Below are positions 26,618-36,605 of a stretch of DNA of 64,000 nt, piece after piece (within the stretch, counting starts at the first letter, position 1; each line of letters starts with the position of its first letter). The translations under genes were made by a program, and so were the position numbers. Source of the DNA: Paenibacillus plantarum (GTDB lineage: Bacteria > Bacillota > Bacilli > Paenibacillales > NBRC-103111); NCBI RefSeq assembly GCF_013141695.1, contig NZ_WHNY01000026.1, positions 62,001 to 126,000 of the forward strand. The letters are read 5' to 3'. A model generated the notes under the pieces. It made no database searches. It worked only from the letters and a program-made list of their open reading frames with translations, and was not told the DNA's origin.

Positions 26618-28211
26618 ATGCCATTACCGAAGAACCGGATCACTCCTGAAAGAAAAATATACTTCCAGCCCGAATTTTCTTGCTGCGTTCACTGCGGAGC
26701 AAAACTGAAGCGAAGTCATACGGCTTGGAAGAAAAATATCTCTACACTAAACGGTGTCATTCAAGCTTGGAGCATGGCCTATGTTTGTTCTAATGCAAAC
26801 TGTGCCTACCCAAAAACATACTACAAATCCGCGGAAGCAGCGTTGCTCGCTATGAAGCATACTTCATATGGCTTTGACGTGCTTGCCTTAGTTGGTCAAC
26901 TTCGCTTTAAACAACATATGACCATTGCTGAAATTACCGAAGAACTTATGGAGCGAGGTGTGTCCACATCGGAGCGTAATTCGCAAAGATTGTATGAACG
27001 CTATCTAACACTGTTACGTTCGAGTGTGACCGAATTTGTGAAGGATGAACTTCAGCACGTTGTCAATCAACACGGCGGAATTATGATCTCCATGGACGGT
27101 GTCCAGCCTGAGAAAGGGAATGAGACCCTTTATGTCATTCGAGAAGTTTTCAGTGGGACAATTCTCGTCGCAAAAAGCGTAAAGAGTAGTTCTGCTGAAG
27201 AACTGAAGAGCCTCATTCAACCTGTTATCGATTTAGGTTTTCCCATCATCGGCATCGTTTCAGACGGACAGCAGTCTATTCGTCTAGCTATGGAATCACT
27301 GCTACCAGAAGTTCCGTATCAATATTGTCAGTATCACTATTTAAAAGATATTGCCAAGCCTATCGTGGATCTAGATCGAAAATTAAAAACGGGCATAAAG
27401 AAAAGCCTTCGCGGTATTCGTGCTATCGAAAGAAAGCTAGAACAAGATGTCTCCGAAGAAGCCGAAGTTGCAAGAGATTATTTGGCTTCGGTGCGTTCTG
27501 TTCTTTTGGAAGATGGTAATCCACCGCTGGATTTGCCAGGTCTTCGAATCTATGAAACATCAGAAGCTATACAGGCATCCCTTGAAAGTTGCCTGAGTAA
27601 AAAAAGAGCCCTCTCTACTTCAAAACATAATCAGAATATTCAGTAAACTTAATGAATTCAGCACACTGTACATAGATGTAAAACGTTGGTCACTCCCACT
27701 CCAGTACGTAGCAGATATTTTAAATCCAACTGACGACCAAAGCAGTGATTCGGTACGATTTCACATGCAGTGTTTGCTACAGTGGGTAGATTTGACCTAT
27801 ACCAAAGAAAGTGATCAAATCATGGTTTCAAATCTGAGAAGCTACACGAAGGGATTTTGGAAAGGGCTTTTTACTTGTTACGACCATTCACATGTCCCCC
27901 GTACAAATAATGACCATGAGAGATTCTTTAGAAAAACGAAAACACGCCATCGGCGAATGACAGGACTTCGGAGTTGGAACGAGTACATCGTTCGCTCCGG
28001 AGAATTTGTTGTATTTGTTGATGACGCACTCCGCCAGAGGAACTTAGTAGGCAGACTCCAGAGCATTACCTATGAAACTTTTCATACCGAAAGACAACGC
28101 TGGTCCCTACGGTTACAGGAAACAACCAATCGTCGTCGCTTCAGAAGAAATCCCGCGAAATACCTTAAAGCGGCAGAAAATAAATTCTGTATGTTGATTG
28201 GTCAGTCGTAG
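26618..28211 (+). pseudogene. DDE-type transposase, frameshifted
   Basis: The first frame (26618-27646) starts ATG after ACGGAGG and has a zinc-ribbon-like start (CCVHCGAKL and CSNANC), a first catalytic Asp in ISMDGVQ, a second in GIVSDGQQSI and CQYHYLKD. It ends out of frame with LSTSKHNQNIQ. Sequence after an A7 tract at 27599-27605 continues in the +1 frame (KLNEFSTLYIDVKRWSLPLQ) through NNDHERFFRKTKTRHRRMTGL, where the likely catalytic Glu lies, to 28211. The shift requires +1 (or loss of one A), so the standard -1 frameshift does not fit; slippage on A7, sequencing error or mutation remain. Confidence 0.85.
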
Positions 28212-28250
28212 AAAAAAAAGAAGACCCAGAGCACTGTCGCCCTGGGTCTT
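28212..28250 (-). terminator. Terminator of the SLH surface-protein gene, with IS in its U-tract
   Basis: AAGACCCAG / CTGGGTCTT stem; on the minus strand it is followed by T8, which then abuts the insertion sequence end. The terminator itself remains intact because the A/T tract was duplicated. Confidence 0.85.
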
Positions 28251-28262
28251 GCCTTAATACGA

Positions 28263-31200
28263 TTACTTATTCACTACAATCCGATGAATCAGAACCGCCG
28301 CCTGTGCGCGGGAGAGCTCCTGCTTCGGATGAATGCCTGTTTCATCGCCTTGAACAAAGCCTTCGGCGGTAAGGGCTGCAATGCTGCCTTTGGCGTAGTC
28401 AGAAATGTCGGAAGCATCTGTATAGTCTAGTTTTACCTCTATTGAACTTGGACGACTAGGAAGCTGCTTACTTACTTGAAGCGCTCTTGCGGTCAGTACC
28501 ATCGTATCCTCACGCGTGATCTGTTTCATCGGTTCAAACAAGTTATTTCCTGTCCCCGTTGTAATACCATATGCCTTGGCATTGGTGAGCGCATTGAAAT
28601 AATAATCATGGCTGGCTACATCCGTGAAGGCATCCGTTGTACGCGTTGCAAGATCCAATGCTCGCATTAATAGAACAATGAAATCTGCTCGTGTAATGCT
28701 GTTTTGTGGGTCGAACTCGTGTATATTCCTGCCTTCAATAACTCCCTTGGCTGCAAGTGTTTCAATCGACGCTTGTGCCCATTTCACAGAAGCTAGATCC
28801 ATGAAAGTCGGACTCTTATACATAATTGCATACTGGCTAAAATGTTTAGTTGTAAAGATGACTTGACCTGACTGTACGTCATAATGCCCATTCGGTACAG
28901 GAATCATCTGTCCTTGTGGATTGACATAAAAAACGGCGATGTGATCCGGATTCTGCTTTTCTTCTTGTGAAGGCAAATAAGGAATCTGAATAGTAACTGG
29001 TGCTTCTGGATTATGCCAAGCAATGGACTCTCCATTGGCTAGAAGCTGTATGTCGTAAACAGGATGATTATCAATCGAGTTAGCTTTCTTTAAGCGAATT
29101 TCCACCATATCACCTAGATTGCCCAGACCATTCAGCATTTGATCAGATATCACAATAGTACCTAACTCCGATTGAAGTTTAAGTTCAAATGCATGCTCCT
29201 TCGCCTTCAACAGCTCTGCTGGGAGCAGCAGGCCAACTTGATCTAAGGATGAGTTGTTGGGTTTCAAGTTAACAACGATTACTTTTTTGCCATTGGAATC
29301 ATCTTGTGTGGATTGAATAGCGCTTTCTAAGTTAGCCTTAGTAATCGTTGCAGTCCCTTGGTCGTTCGACTCTAGCAAAAATGGGGACGGGTCTTTCGTC
29401 GTATTCGTTCCCGTGTCTGGCTTCGTAACCGGATCAGGATCTGGTGATGGATCTGTGGTTGGATCTGGATCTGGTCTCGGATCAGGATCTACAATCACTA
29501 CTCGTTTGATCTCAAGCGCATGTTCTGAAGCCGTCGCTTGAAATAGATCTCCCCGCCCATTCGTTACATCTGATCTCGTTAATCGGATGACTGTTTCACC
29601 TGCGGGAGCTAAGTCTTTTACCTTCCAATTTACAACGAAGAGATCGGTATCTGGCGGGATAGCTTGATTGACATCCGCCATCAACACTTTCATCGTAAGT
29701 GATCCCTCAGCTGTTTGATCACTCTGAATAATTTGCAATTGCGATGAGCTTGGAAGTGTAGATATCCACTGCAGCTTTGTTGAATCAAAGCCCACGATGA
29801 GGTCAACCGAATACACGGCCGAGTACACACTGCTCGACACATTGTTAATTTGGAATGTAGATTGCATCGATTGGCCTGGTGTCGCTTCTGCGACGCCTGT
29901 TAAAGATGCTATGGCTCCATGTGCTTGCAAGAACAATGGGTTCACTGACGTAGTCTGTCCAACCGTCACCGTGACATTACCCATCGTAGCTTCGTCATAG
30001 CCTGCTTTTTGTGCTGTGACCGTAAATTCTGTATCAGGCATCACGTCAGAGAAGGTAAATGTACCAGTCGCATCTGTTATCGTAGTTCTTGAGTCGCCAA
30101 GTTTCGTAAGCGTTACATGAGCACCAAATACATTATGGTTACTTTGATCCTTGACTGTTCCTGATATTTGACCATAAGGACTATTGGCCCTGTGAACGCC
30201 AATCTCATACGTTTCGTTTGCAGTTCCATCTGGTGAAACTACGTAAACGACAATGAGATTTTGTCCTTCCACTAAAGGAATTGCTTCTGAAGTTGCACCA
30301 TTTAACACCGTTTTTCCATTGATCGTGATATCCGCTTGGCTGTTGCCTGCAGTCGGAACCAGTGTGAGGTCATGAATGTAATAGGGTACATTGATTTGAT
30401 ATAGCGTTATGCTTGGATCAAAATCAGGTGATAATGTACCACCATTCACAAGTAGTCCTTGTAAAGATGCATCTACCTGAGCAGAGATCCGATGAATCGA
30501 AACGGTATAGGTTGCCGTTGTCAGATTATCTTCTGCTGTTACAACAACGGGAATGTCCGTGTCATCTCCAGTTAAAGCAATGGAATCAGAACTATTACCA
30601 CTTCCAACAGGTACACCGTTTACAAGAATTGATTTTACATTAGGACTGCTAGCTACAGGTGTCAGATTCACCTGCTCCACGTTACTCGGTACTTGTATCG
30701 CGTAATGTGTTTCATCCAGACGTGTTAAGGTTCCTGCATCACTTGATAACTCTGCAAGTGTTGCGTCTGACTTCGAGTAACCAATCCCTTGCGTGATTCG
30801 GACATTATCGATATACACACTGCCATAATTGGTGCTGTTCGCATAAAAATCAATTTTCTTAATATCCGCCATAGCGATTCGGTATGGGGCACGATCTACT
30901 ATTTTAATACCATCGATGTATAGATCGAAACTCTGTGCAGCCATGTCGATCACCATACGCGTGTTATACCATTGGCCTACAACATACTTCATAAAATCAG
31001 TCGTCGTTGTACCCTTATATCCCTTTATTGTGCCTTTATCAAAAGCAAAGCTAATGCCAGGGTTCGTTAGATTCGTACTGCCATACACATAGGGCAAGCT
31101 AATCCAGTTATTCCCGCTAACATACGTGTCTTTTCGTTTCAAATCGGCTTCAATGGTGACAATCCCTGTTAGTGGTGTAGCAAAAGTCTGAGACAAACTG

Positions 31201-33608
31201 GTGCTTCCAGAGTTGCTGCTTCTCGTTAAGAGGACACTTTTATCTGACACACCAGGGACCTCAGCGACCTCAACACTCCCGCCACTTGCGCTGACAGTCA
31301 AATTATTTCCCGAGCTCAATGTTCCTGTCGAAAGATTATTAAATGTATGATTGTACAGCACTTGCGGTTGTTTGCTCGATAGCAACACTTTGCCAATATC
31401 CGTGAGACTCTCCGGTGTAATACTGACATTACCTTTGGAAACCGTAAAGTAACCTGCTTTCGAGAGCACAATTGTGTAATTCTCGCCGATCGGCACCTGA
31501 CCTAATTGCAAAATGCCTGTATGATCGGTTGTTCCGCTTGCAATTTCCTCACCTTCATACATGACTTTGGCAGAAACTCCCTCAAGCGCGGACATCTTCT
31601 CATCCAAAATGGTTCCGCGTAGAATGCCATAAGGACTTGTGGACGTAATGACAATATCCAATGTCGTCATATTCGGTGGTTGAATCGCGATTGTCGTCGT
31701 CGTCGTCGTATAACCCGTTTTTTCAGTTTTAAGCTCTACCCCCGAAGCTAACGGTACATCCGCAATCACGAACGAGCCTTTCGCATCACTGGTTGCCGTA
31801 TAACTCACCGTATTAACAACCATGGATATCTTCGCTCCAGCAACTGCTTTGCCAGAACCATCCTTTACTTTTCCGTTCACTGATTCAGTTGTGCTGCCTG
31901 CTTCTGTGTAATATTCAAAAGCCCCGATATCCGGGAGCCCGTTATACAGCGTCTTACCCGCATAGTCTTTCGAACCGTTATTCGGCATCGCTATTCCGGC
32001 ATTGATCATCGCTGAACCTGACTTTGAACGGAAACCTAGCGCTGAATCTAACCTAGGTCCTGTTTCAATTGTTCCAGAGGGGCCACTCACCGTGCTTACA
32101 AATTTAGGATCTACTTGTAGGGCCTTGGTATCACTAGTAGGAATCATTAATCCGGTACCATAATAATTGTTATTCTCGTAGAACGTTGTTCCACTAGTCG
32201 TAATCGTTGCTCCTGCACGTGTCGTGTACAGATTATTATTCCGAATGTTGTAGGTTGCGTCTAAGGATGTGCCATAGCCGTAGATCAAATAATTACTTTT
32301 ATCATTATAAATGGTGTTGTTGTACACCTCAGCTATCGCCTTCTTATCCGAATGCAGATATATGGGGTATCTGGTGTTGCTTTTAATCACATTGTTACGA
32401 ATCACGGTATCGCCGAATGAAAATTGGCAGATTAGAATGCCATCTCCATTATCATGAATATAATTATATTGAATGAGTATTTTTGTTGTCGCTTTATCCG
32501 GATCAATCCCATTGGAATCGGCTCCGCCCGCTTTTTGCGTTGTCTCATAAACCTCATTGTGCTGCACGACGATATCATCTGCATAGTACATTTCAATCCC
32601 TGAGGTTCCTGCCTTATAGACGACATTATTTTCAACAAGTCCGCCTCTGATATCAGTCAAATACATCGCATTACAGCCATATGCCGTATCTTTTTGCGTT
32701 ATATAATTGTCTCTAATAATAATATTGGTATGCGGTGTGAATTTCGGATCGGTCCCATTGGCTCGCTCGCCCCAGCCCGTCGATACGGCAATGGTATTCC
32801 CATCCGCATCCTTCCCATCCCCTGTGTATTGCTTAAATGTAATACCCGCGAAAGAAGTATTCGTAATTGTGGATTGTTCCACAATGACATCATTAATAAC
32901 TGTCGCTTGACTAGGGGGACTAAATATATTTGGCACAGTTGTGTCGAATACGATGCCTCCTGTTTTTTTGGAACCGTCCCAGCCAGTCTTAAAACGGATG
33001 CCTGGCTGTGGTGGAACTGGCTGTGTACCGCTAATCCAGTTGATTTGCCCTGTTACATCATGAACATCGACAGCTACGATACGGAAATAATCCAAGGTTG
33101 TACTATTATCACCAGAGATATGAATCCCCCTGTAATCACCAAGGTTCTCTCCTGGTGTTGCCGTTGCTGGCTTAGCATTGGATACGTCTACATGATGAAT
33201 CTCCCAATACTCCTGATTGAATAAACGAACCGCATCTTGTACCAAGCCTTTCCCTTGTATGGCAGGCTTACTCCCGCTGCCATATTGATCAATGATAATC
33301 GGCATGCCTGGGCTGCCTGAGCCCTTGGGCCATAACTGACCTTCCCAAACTTCACCTGATTTGAGCAAAATCTGATCCCCAGGTTGAAAAGTGGTAGCAT
33401 TTACTTTTTCTAGCGTTTTCCAAGCTGTGCCTTCACTTGTACCTGTATGCGAATCATTACCTCCTGTCGCATCTACATAGTAGATCATCCCCGTGACGGG
33501 TGACGCCTGAACACGAGATACCGGAAGCAGAGAACTTACAATTCCAAACACGAGTACAATGGCGAGGATCAAGGATGACCATTTCAAACTTTTGGGCTGA
33601 AGCAACAT
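28263..33608 (-). CDS. Large S-layer-anchored beta-helix surface protein
   Basis: 1781 residues. A signal peptide ends near VQA (about 36). Residues about 40-560 form a right-handed beta-helix of the pectate-lyase superfamily (IYYVDATGGNDSHTGTSEGT and many N-x-I turns). Then come two carboxypeptidase-regulatory-like domains (from about 575), a LamG-like domain, two cadherin-like beta-sandwich repeats (ending ATYTVSIHR and ANETYEIGVHR), a third regulatory-like domain, a cohesin-like domain, a Pro/Asp-rich linker (PDPDPTTDPSPDPDP) and three SLH repeats at the C-terminus (TRADFIVLL, TREDTMVLT, SRAQAAVLI). It should sit on the cell wall and bind or cut a plant polysaccharide. The exact activity is unknown. 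Confidence 0.9.
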   Translation of the reverse strand: MLLQPKSLKWSSLILAIVLVFGIVSSLLPVSRVQASPVTGMIYYVDATGGNDSHTGTSEGTAWKTLEKVNATTFQPGDQILLKSGEVWEGQLWPKGSGSPGMPIIIDQYGSGSKPAIQGKGLVQDAVRLFNQEYWEIHHVDVSNAKPATATPGENLGDYRGIHISGDNSTTLDYFRIVAVDVHDVTGQINWISGTQPVPPQPGIRFKTGWDGSKKTGGIVFDTTVPNIFSPPSQATVINDVIVEQSTITNTSFAGITFKQYTGDGKDADGNTIAVSTGWGERANGTDPKFTPHTNIIIRDNYITQKDTAYGCNAMYLTDIRGGLVENNVVYKAGTSGIEMYYADDIVVQHNEVYETTQKAGGADSNGIDPDKATTKILIQYNYIHDNGDGILICQFSFGDTVIRNNVIKSNTRYPIYLHSDKKAIAEVYNNTIYNDKSNYLIYGYGTSLDATYNIRNNNLYTTRAGATITTSGTTFYENNNYYGTGLMIPTSDTKALQVDPKFVSTVSGPSGTIETGPRLDSALGFRSKSGSAMINAGIAMPNNGSKDYAGKTLYNGLPDIGAFEYYTEAGSTTESVNGKVKDGSGKAVAGAKISMVVNTVSYTATSDAKGSFVIADVPLASGVELKTEKTGYTTTTTTIAIQPPNMTTLDIVITSTSPYGILRGTILDEKMSALEGVSAKVMYEGEEIASGTTDHTGILQLGQVPIGENYTIVLSKAGYFTVSKGNVSITPESLTDIGKVLLSSKQPQVLYNHTFNNLSTGTLSSGNNLTVSASGGSVEVAEVPGVSDKSVLLTRSSNSGSTSLSQTFATPLTGIVTIEADLKRKDTYVSGNNWISLPYVYGSTNLTNPGISFAFDKGTIKGYKGTTTTDFMKYVVGQWYNTRMVIDMAAQSFDLYIDGIKIVDRAPYRIAMADIKKIDFYANSTNYGSVYIDNVRITQGIGYSKSDATLAELSSDAGTLTRLDETHYAIQVPSNVEQVNLTPVASSPNVKSILVNGVPVGSGNSSDSIALTGDDTDIPVVVTAEDNLTTATYTVSIHRISAQVDASLQGLLVNGGTLSPDFDPSITLYQINVPYYIHDLTLVPTAGNSQADITINGKTVLNGATSEAIPLVEGQNLIVVYVVSPDGTANETYEIGVHRANSPYGQISGTVKDQSNHNVFGAHVTLTKLGDSRTTITDATGTFTFSDVMPDTEFTVTAQKAGYDEATMGNVTVTVGQTTSVNPLFLQAHGAIASLTGVAEATPGQSMQSTFQINNVSSSVYSAVYSVDLIVGFDSTKLQWISTLPSSSQLQIIQSDQTAEGSLTMKVLMADVNQAIPPDTDLFVVNWKVKDLAPAGETVIRLTRSDVTNGRGDLFQATASEHALEIKRVVIVDPDPRPDPDPTTDPSPDPDPVTKPDTGTNTTKDPSPFLLESNDQGTATITKANLESAIQSTQDDSNGKKVIVVNLKPNNSSLDQVGLLLPAELLKAKEHAFELKLQSELGTIVISDQMLNGLGNLGDMVEIRLKKANSIDNHPVYDIQLLANGESIAWHNPEAPVTIQIPYLPSQEEKQNPDHIAVFYVNPQGQMIPVPNGHYDVQSGQVIFTTKHFSQYAIMYKSPTFMDLASVKWAQASIETLAAKGVIEGRNIHEFDPQNSITRADFIVLLMRALDLATRTTDAFTDVASHDYYFNALTNAKAYGITTGTGNNLFEPMKQITREDTMVLTARALQVSKQLPSRPSSIEVKLDYTDASDISDYAKGSIAALTAEGFVQGDETGIHPKQELSRAQAAVLIHRIVVNK

Positions 33609-33724
33609 GTGTGACCTCCTCTTAATTTCGATATGCCATATTATAAGATCGATTTTCCCATCAATACCAGTAGGTAAATGAACGATTCTCTTTCACTATT
33701 CCAATCATTCGGGTTCACTTCGCA

Positions 33725-33764
33725 CAAAAAATCCCAAATCACCGTCTCCGGCAATTCGGGATTT
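33725..33764 (-). terminator. Rho-independent terminator after the beta-helix gene
   Basis: AAATCCCGAAT / ATTTGGGATT with an inner CCG/CGG stem, followed by TTTTTT on the minus strand, 16 nt after the stop at 33780. Confidence 0.85.
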
Positions 33765-33779
33765 CAACAATCGTAATCG

Positions 33780-36035
33780 TTATGGCGTATATACCCTTAC
33801 ATTGTCTACATTCGTTGTGCCCGTTTGTGAGTTATCCGCATAGAATTCGATCTTTGACACATTCGCTACTGCTGCTCTCATTGTCGCTTGGGATAGCTTC
33901 AACGTGCCATTAACATAGAAATCAAATTTATCGGTATTCGTATCTAGCACGACTTTGAAGTCATACCAGGTGTTCGCCGTGAAGGCTTGAATGGTCGTCC
34001 AAGTCCCATTCACATTAGCTTTGATATTCCCTGAATCCATCGCGATGGATTCAGCTACGACACCAGTACTGTCATAGAGGTAGGGCAAGCACCACCAAGA
34101 GTTTGTTTCACTCCGTTTAACTCTTGCCTCCATCGTAATTGTACCGCTTGTAGCTCCAAACGATTTGGACATAGAGGTTTTGGCCGATGCCGTCGGCTTG
34201 CTGAGCTGCACACTCTTATCGGCGGCACTTGGTATGGCTTGCACGGTAATCGCATTCGGACTTGTGCCGTTGGCAATGGTCCAACCTGTTGGGGCACTCC
34301 CCGTGGTCACGGCATCGAATGTATCATTTACCAAATAAGTAGGTCCCGTACTGCCTCCCGTAACCTGCGTTTCATCTGCACCAATATCTGCTGAGCCTGT
34401 GTATAATGTATCTCCCCAGAAATCAAGCCCGCCATTAGACGCAATCGTAACCCCTTGATTAATAATCGGAGAGCTCGTTTGAAGCTTATAGCCGCCTAAT
34501 GTGCTCATAGCAGGTCCGCTCGCTTCTGTTCCTGTACCGCCAGTTCCTGGACTCACTAATTTCGGGTCGCCAGTTTTCGGATTCGCATCTCCAGAGGGAA
34601 CCGTAAGCCCAGTCCCATAGTAACTATTCGTATGATAAGCAATACCTCCGCCAGTTGTTAGCACCGCTGAACTCTGTGTCGAATCCAGAATATTATTTCT
34701 TATCTGATAGCTAGCATTAATATAGGACCCGTAACCATAAATCAAATACGTGCTATTCGTATTGTAGATCGTATTATTATATATTTGCGAGGTCGCAGCC
34801 GAATCAGAATGGAGATAAATTTGATATCTCGAATTACCTGTAATCACATTGTATCGGATGATGGAGTCGCCAAAGCTGAATTGACACAGCAGGATCCCAT
34901 CTCCATTGCCATGAACATAGTTGTATTGGACGACCTGTTTCGTCGTACCTTTATCCGTGTCGATGCCGTTAAAGTCAGCGCCACCGGCTTTTTTCACCAC
35001 ACCATACGTCTCATTCTTCTGTATAACTACATCGTCTGCATAGTAAGTTTCAATCCCCGAAGTGCCCGCAGCCGCAACGACATTACTCTCAATCAACCCT
35101 CCTTTAACGTCTGTCATATAAATACCATTACAACCATAGATCGTGTTAGCTTGGCTAATGAAGTTATTCTTAATCGTAATATTCGTAAAAGGAACCCAAT
35201 TCGTATCCGAAGCCGAGCTCCGAACACCCCAACCTACCGAAACGGAGGCATTGCCATTGTTATCTTTTCCATCCCCGGTATATTGCTTGAAAATAATCCC
35301 CCCAAAAGAAGTGTCCTTAATGGAACTATTGGAAATGACCACATCGTTAAATTTACTCTTCACTGTTGCTGCCGCCGGCGCTAGCACGTTCGTTGACATA
35401 TCGAACACAATGCCGCCAGTTCGCTTGGAACGATCCCACCCTGTCTGGAAAGTGATACCTGTTGCATTATCGGCCACATCGCCGCCAATCCATTTGACTT
35501 CACCACTTACATCATGCACATTGAGCCCATCTAAACGGAAGTAATTGAGCGTTCCAATATCTGCTCCTGTAATATGTACACCTCGAAGATCACCTACGGA
35601 ACCCGTTGTTTGGTTACTAATATCTAGATTGTGAATTTCCCAATATTGCTGATTGTACAAATAGACGGTAGCCTTCACCGCACCTTGGCCCTGAAACTTT
35701 GGTTTGGCTCCTGTGCCATATTGATCAATGATGATGGGGTTCCCTGATGTACCCGAGCCTTTCGGATATAACTGACCCACCCAGGTATTCCCGGCCTCAA
35801 ATAAAATGCGATCGCCAGGCTGGAACGTTGTGCTATTCACTTTCGTTAATGTTTTCCACGCCGTTGCCGTACTTGTGCCATTGTTTGAATCACTGCCGTT
35901 GCCAGCGTCGACATAGTAAGTTGTATTTGCAGCAAATACGGTTGCCGGTACAAGCATTATCAATAATGAGAACATCATCATAATGGTTACGACGAATGCA
36001 CTTAACCTTTTACCCTTTTTCATAAATAATCCCAT
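33780..36035 (-). CDS. Secreted right-handed beta-helix protein, paralogue of the neighbouring SLH protein
   Basis: 751 residues from ATG 36035 after GGAGGAGG. A signal peptide ends at VFA (about 35). The beta-helix (about 38-560) is closely similar to the N-terminal part of the 1781-residue neighbour (TTYYVDAGNGSDSNNGTST, FQPGDRILFEAGNTWVGQLYPKGSG, SGNPIIIDQYGTGAKP). A LamG-like domain follows and ends AKIEFYADNSQTGTTNVDNVRVY. It lacks SLH repeats and linker, so it should be freely secreted. The pair looks like a tandem duplication with different surface-retention modes. A catabolite-type operator sits just upstream. Confidence 0.9.
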   Translation of the reverse strand: MGLFMKKGKRLSAFVVTIMMMFSLLIMLVPATVFAANTTYYVDAGNGSDSNNGTSTATAWKTLTKVNSTTFQPGDRILFEAGNTWVGQLYPKGSGTSGNPIIIDQYGTGAKPKFQGQGAVKATVYLYNQQYWEIHNLDISNQTTGSVGDLRGVHITGADIGTLNYFRLDGLNVHDVSGEVKWIGGDVADNATGITFQTGWDRSKRTGGIVFDMSTNVLAPAAATVKSKFNDVVISNSSIKDTSFGGIIFKQYTGDGKDNNGNASVSVGWGVRSSASDTNWVPFTNITIKNNFISQANTIYGCNGIYMTDVKGGLIESNVVAAAGTSGIETYYADDVVIQKNETYGVVKKAGGADFNGIDTDKGTTKQVVQYNYVHGNGDGILLCQFSFGDSIIRYNVITGNSRYQIYLHSDSAATSQIYNNTIYNTNSTYLIYGYGSYINASYQIRNNILDSTQSSAVLTTGGGIAYHTNSYYGTGLTVPSGDANPKTGDPKLVSPGTGGTGTEASGPAMSTLGGYKLQTSSPIINQGVTIASNGGLDFWGDTLYTGSADIGADETQVTGGSTGPTYLVNDTFDAVTTGSAPTGWTIANGTSPNAITVQAIPSAADKSVQLSKPTASAKTSMSKSFGATSGTITMEARVKRSETNSWWCLPYLYDSTGVVAESIAMDSGNIKANVNGTWTTIQAFTANTWYDFKVVLDTNTDKFDFYVNGTLKLSQATMRAAVANVSKIEFYADNSQTGTTNVDNVRVYTP

Positions 36036-36055
36036 GATCCTATCCTCCTCCTAAT

Positions 36056-36069
36056 TGTAAGCGCTTAAC
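36056..36069 (-). promoter_or_regulatory. Candidate catabolite-responsive (cre/LacI-type) operator
   Basis: GTTAAGCGCTTACA on the minus strand matches the cre consensus TGWNANCGNTNWCA at 12 of 14 positions and is palindromic around AGCGCT. It lies just 5' of the ribosome site of the beta-helix gene, where a bound CcpA-type repressor could block transcription. Confidence 0.45.
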
Positions 36070-36285
36070 TTTTTTGCGGAAATAAAACGACTTACTTGCA
36101 TGTGTACTCCATAACGATCCAACTTCCTGCTCATCCCTCCCTTTGTCTCAACAGCCTGGCATCTCGCTAGGATATTTACTCATGTTGTATGTGCCCGCCC
36201 ATTCAATTTTGAGTTCAGTATAATTCACAATTAGGGGGAGAACATAGGGGAGGATTGAACAAATTTCTTTCATTTTATTAGGAAA

Positions 36286-36470
36286 TAAATGGATAAGATA
36301 CAGTTGTTTTCTCCTGAAATCTTGAATAATTTCATTTAACTGTAAAATATACATGTAATTCGAATAGAATACTTCGAAACCACTCAAATACTGAGAATTA
36401 GCTGTACATTTTCCATTAAAACTTAAAAATTAAGCTAATAACTCAAATATAGATGGAGTTTTCCCAGTTA
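36286..36470. repeat. Four-unit ++-- intergenic repeat element, family B
   Basis: Units at 36286-36309 and 36337-36360 (forward), 36396-36419 and 36447-36470 (reverse); steps 51, 59 and 51 bp, total 185 bp. Units are more diverged (TAAATGGATAAGATACAG; TAACTGTAAAATATACAT) but keep the same length and spacing as the copies at 14997 and 50209. It lies between the terminator of the REC-GGDEF-EAL gene and the upstream region of the beta-helix gene. The rest of the 36036-36605 spacer holds no gene that I can support. Confidence 0.85.
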
Positions 36471-36514
36471 TTTGGTTGCCCACACCCCTTGCGGCACCTG
36501 CCAGAAGCTATATC

Positions 36515-36543
36515 GAAAAAAAAGCGAATGCCAATAGGCATCG
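36515..36543 (-). terminator. Terminator of the chemosensory operon
   Basis: CGATGCC / GGCATTCG stem with a bulge, followed by CTTTTTTTT on the minus strand, about 60 nt after the REC-GGDEF-EAL stop. Confidence 0.75.
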
Positions 36544-36605
36544 TTAACAGAATTTCAACTATTTGTATAGGTATAACTCCATTCAAGCTACCTGCTTCCG
36601 AAAGG

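Larger units (their letters stand above)
26536..28211 (+). mobile_element. Insertion sequence, 1676 bp, with 19-bp perfect terminal inverted repeats
   Basis: The ends are CTACGACTGACCAATCAAC at 26536-26554 and its exact complement at 28193-28211. It contains one frameshifted transposase gene; the transposase stop codon TAG is the outermost triplet of the right end. The element is flanked by A7 (26529-26535) and A8 (28212-28219), consistent with a 7-8 bp target duplication in an A-tract. The right A-tract is the U-run of the terminator of the gene at 28263. The family was not identified. Confidence 0.92.

Noticed and set aside
27599..27606. Programmed -1 frameshift in the transposase (A-tract followed by G)
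   Set aside because: The downstream frame is +1 relative to the first, so a -1 slip would not restore the protein.
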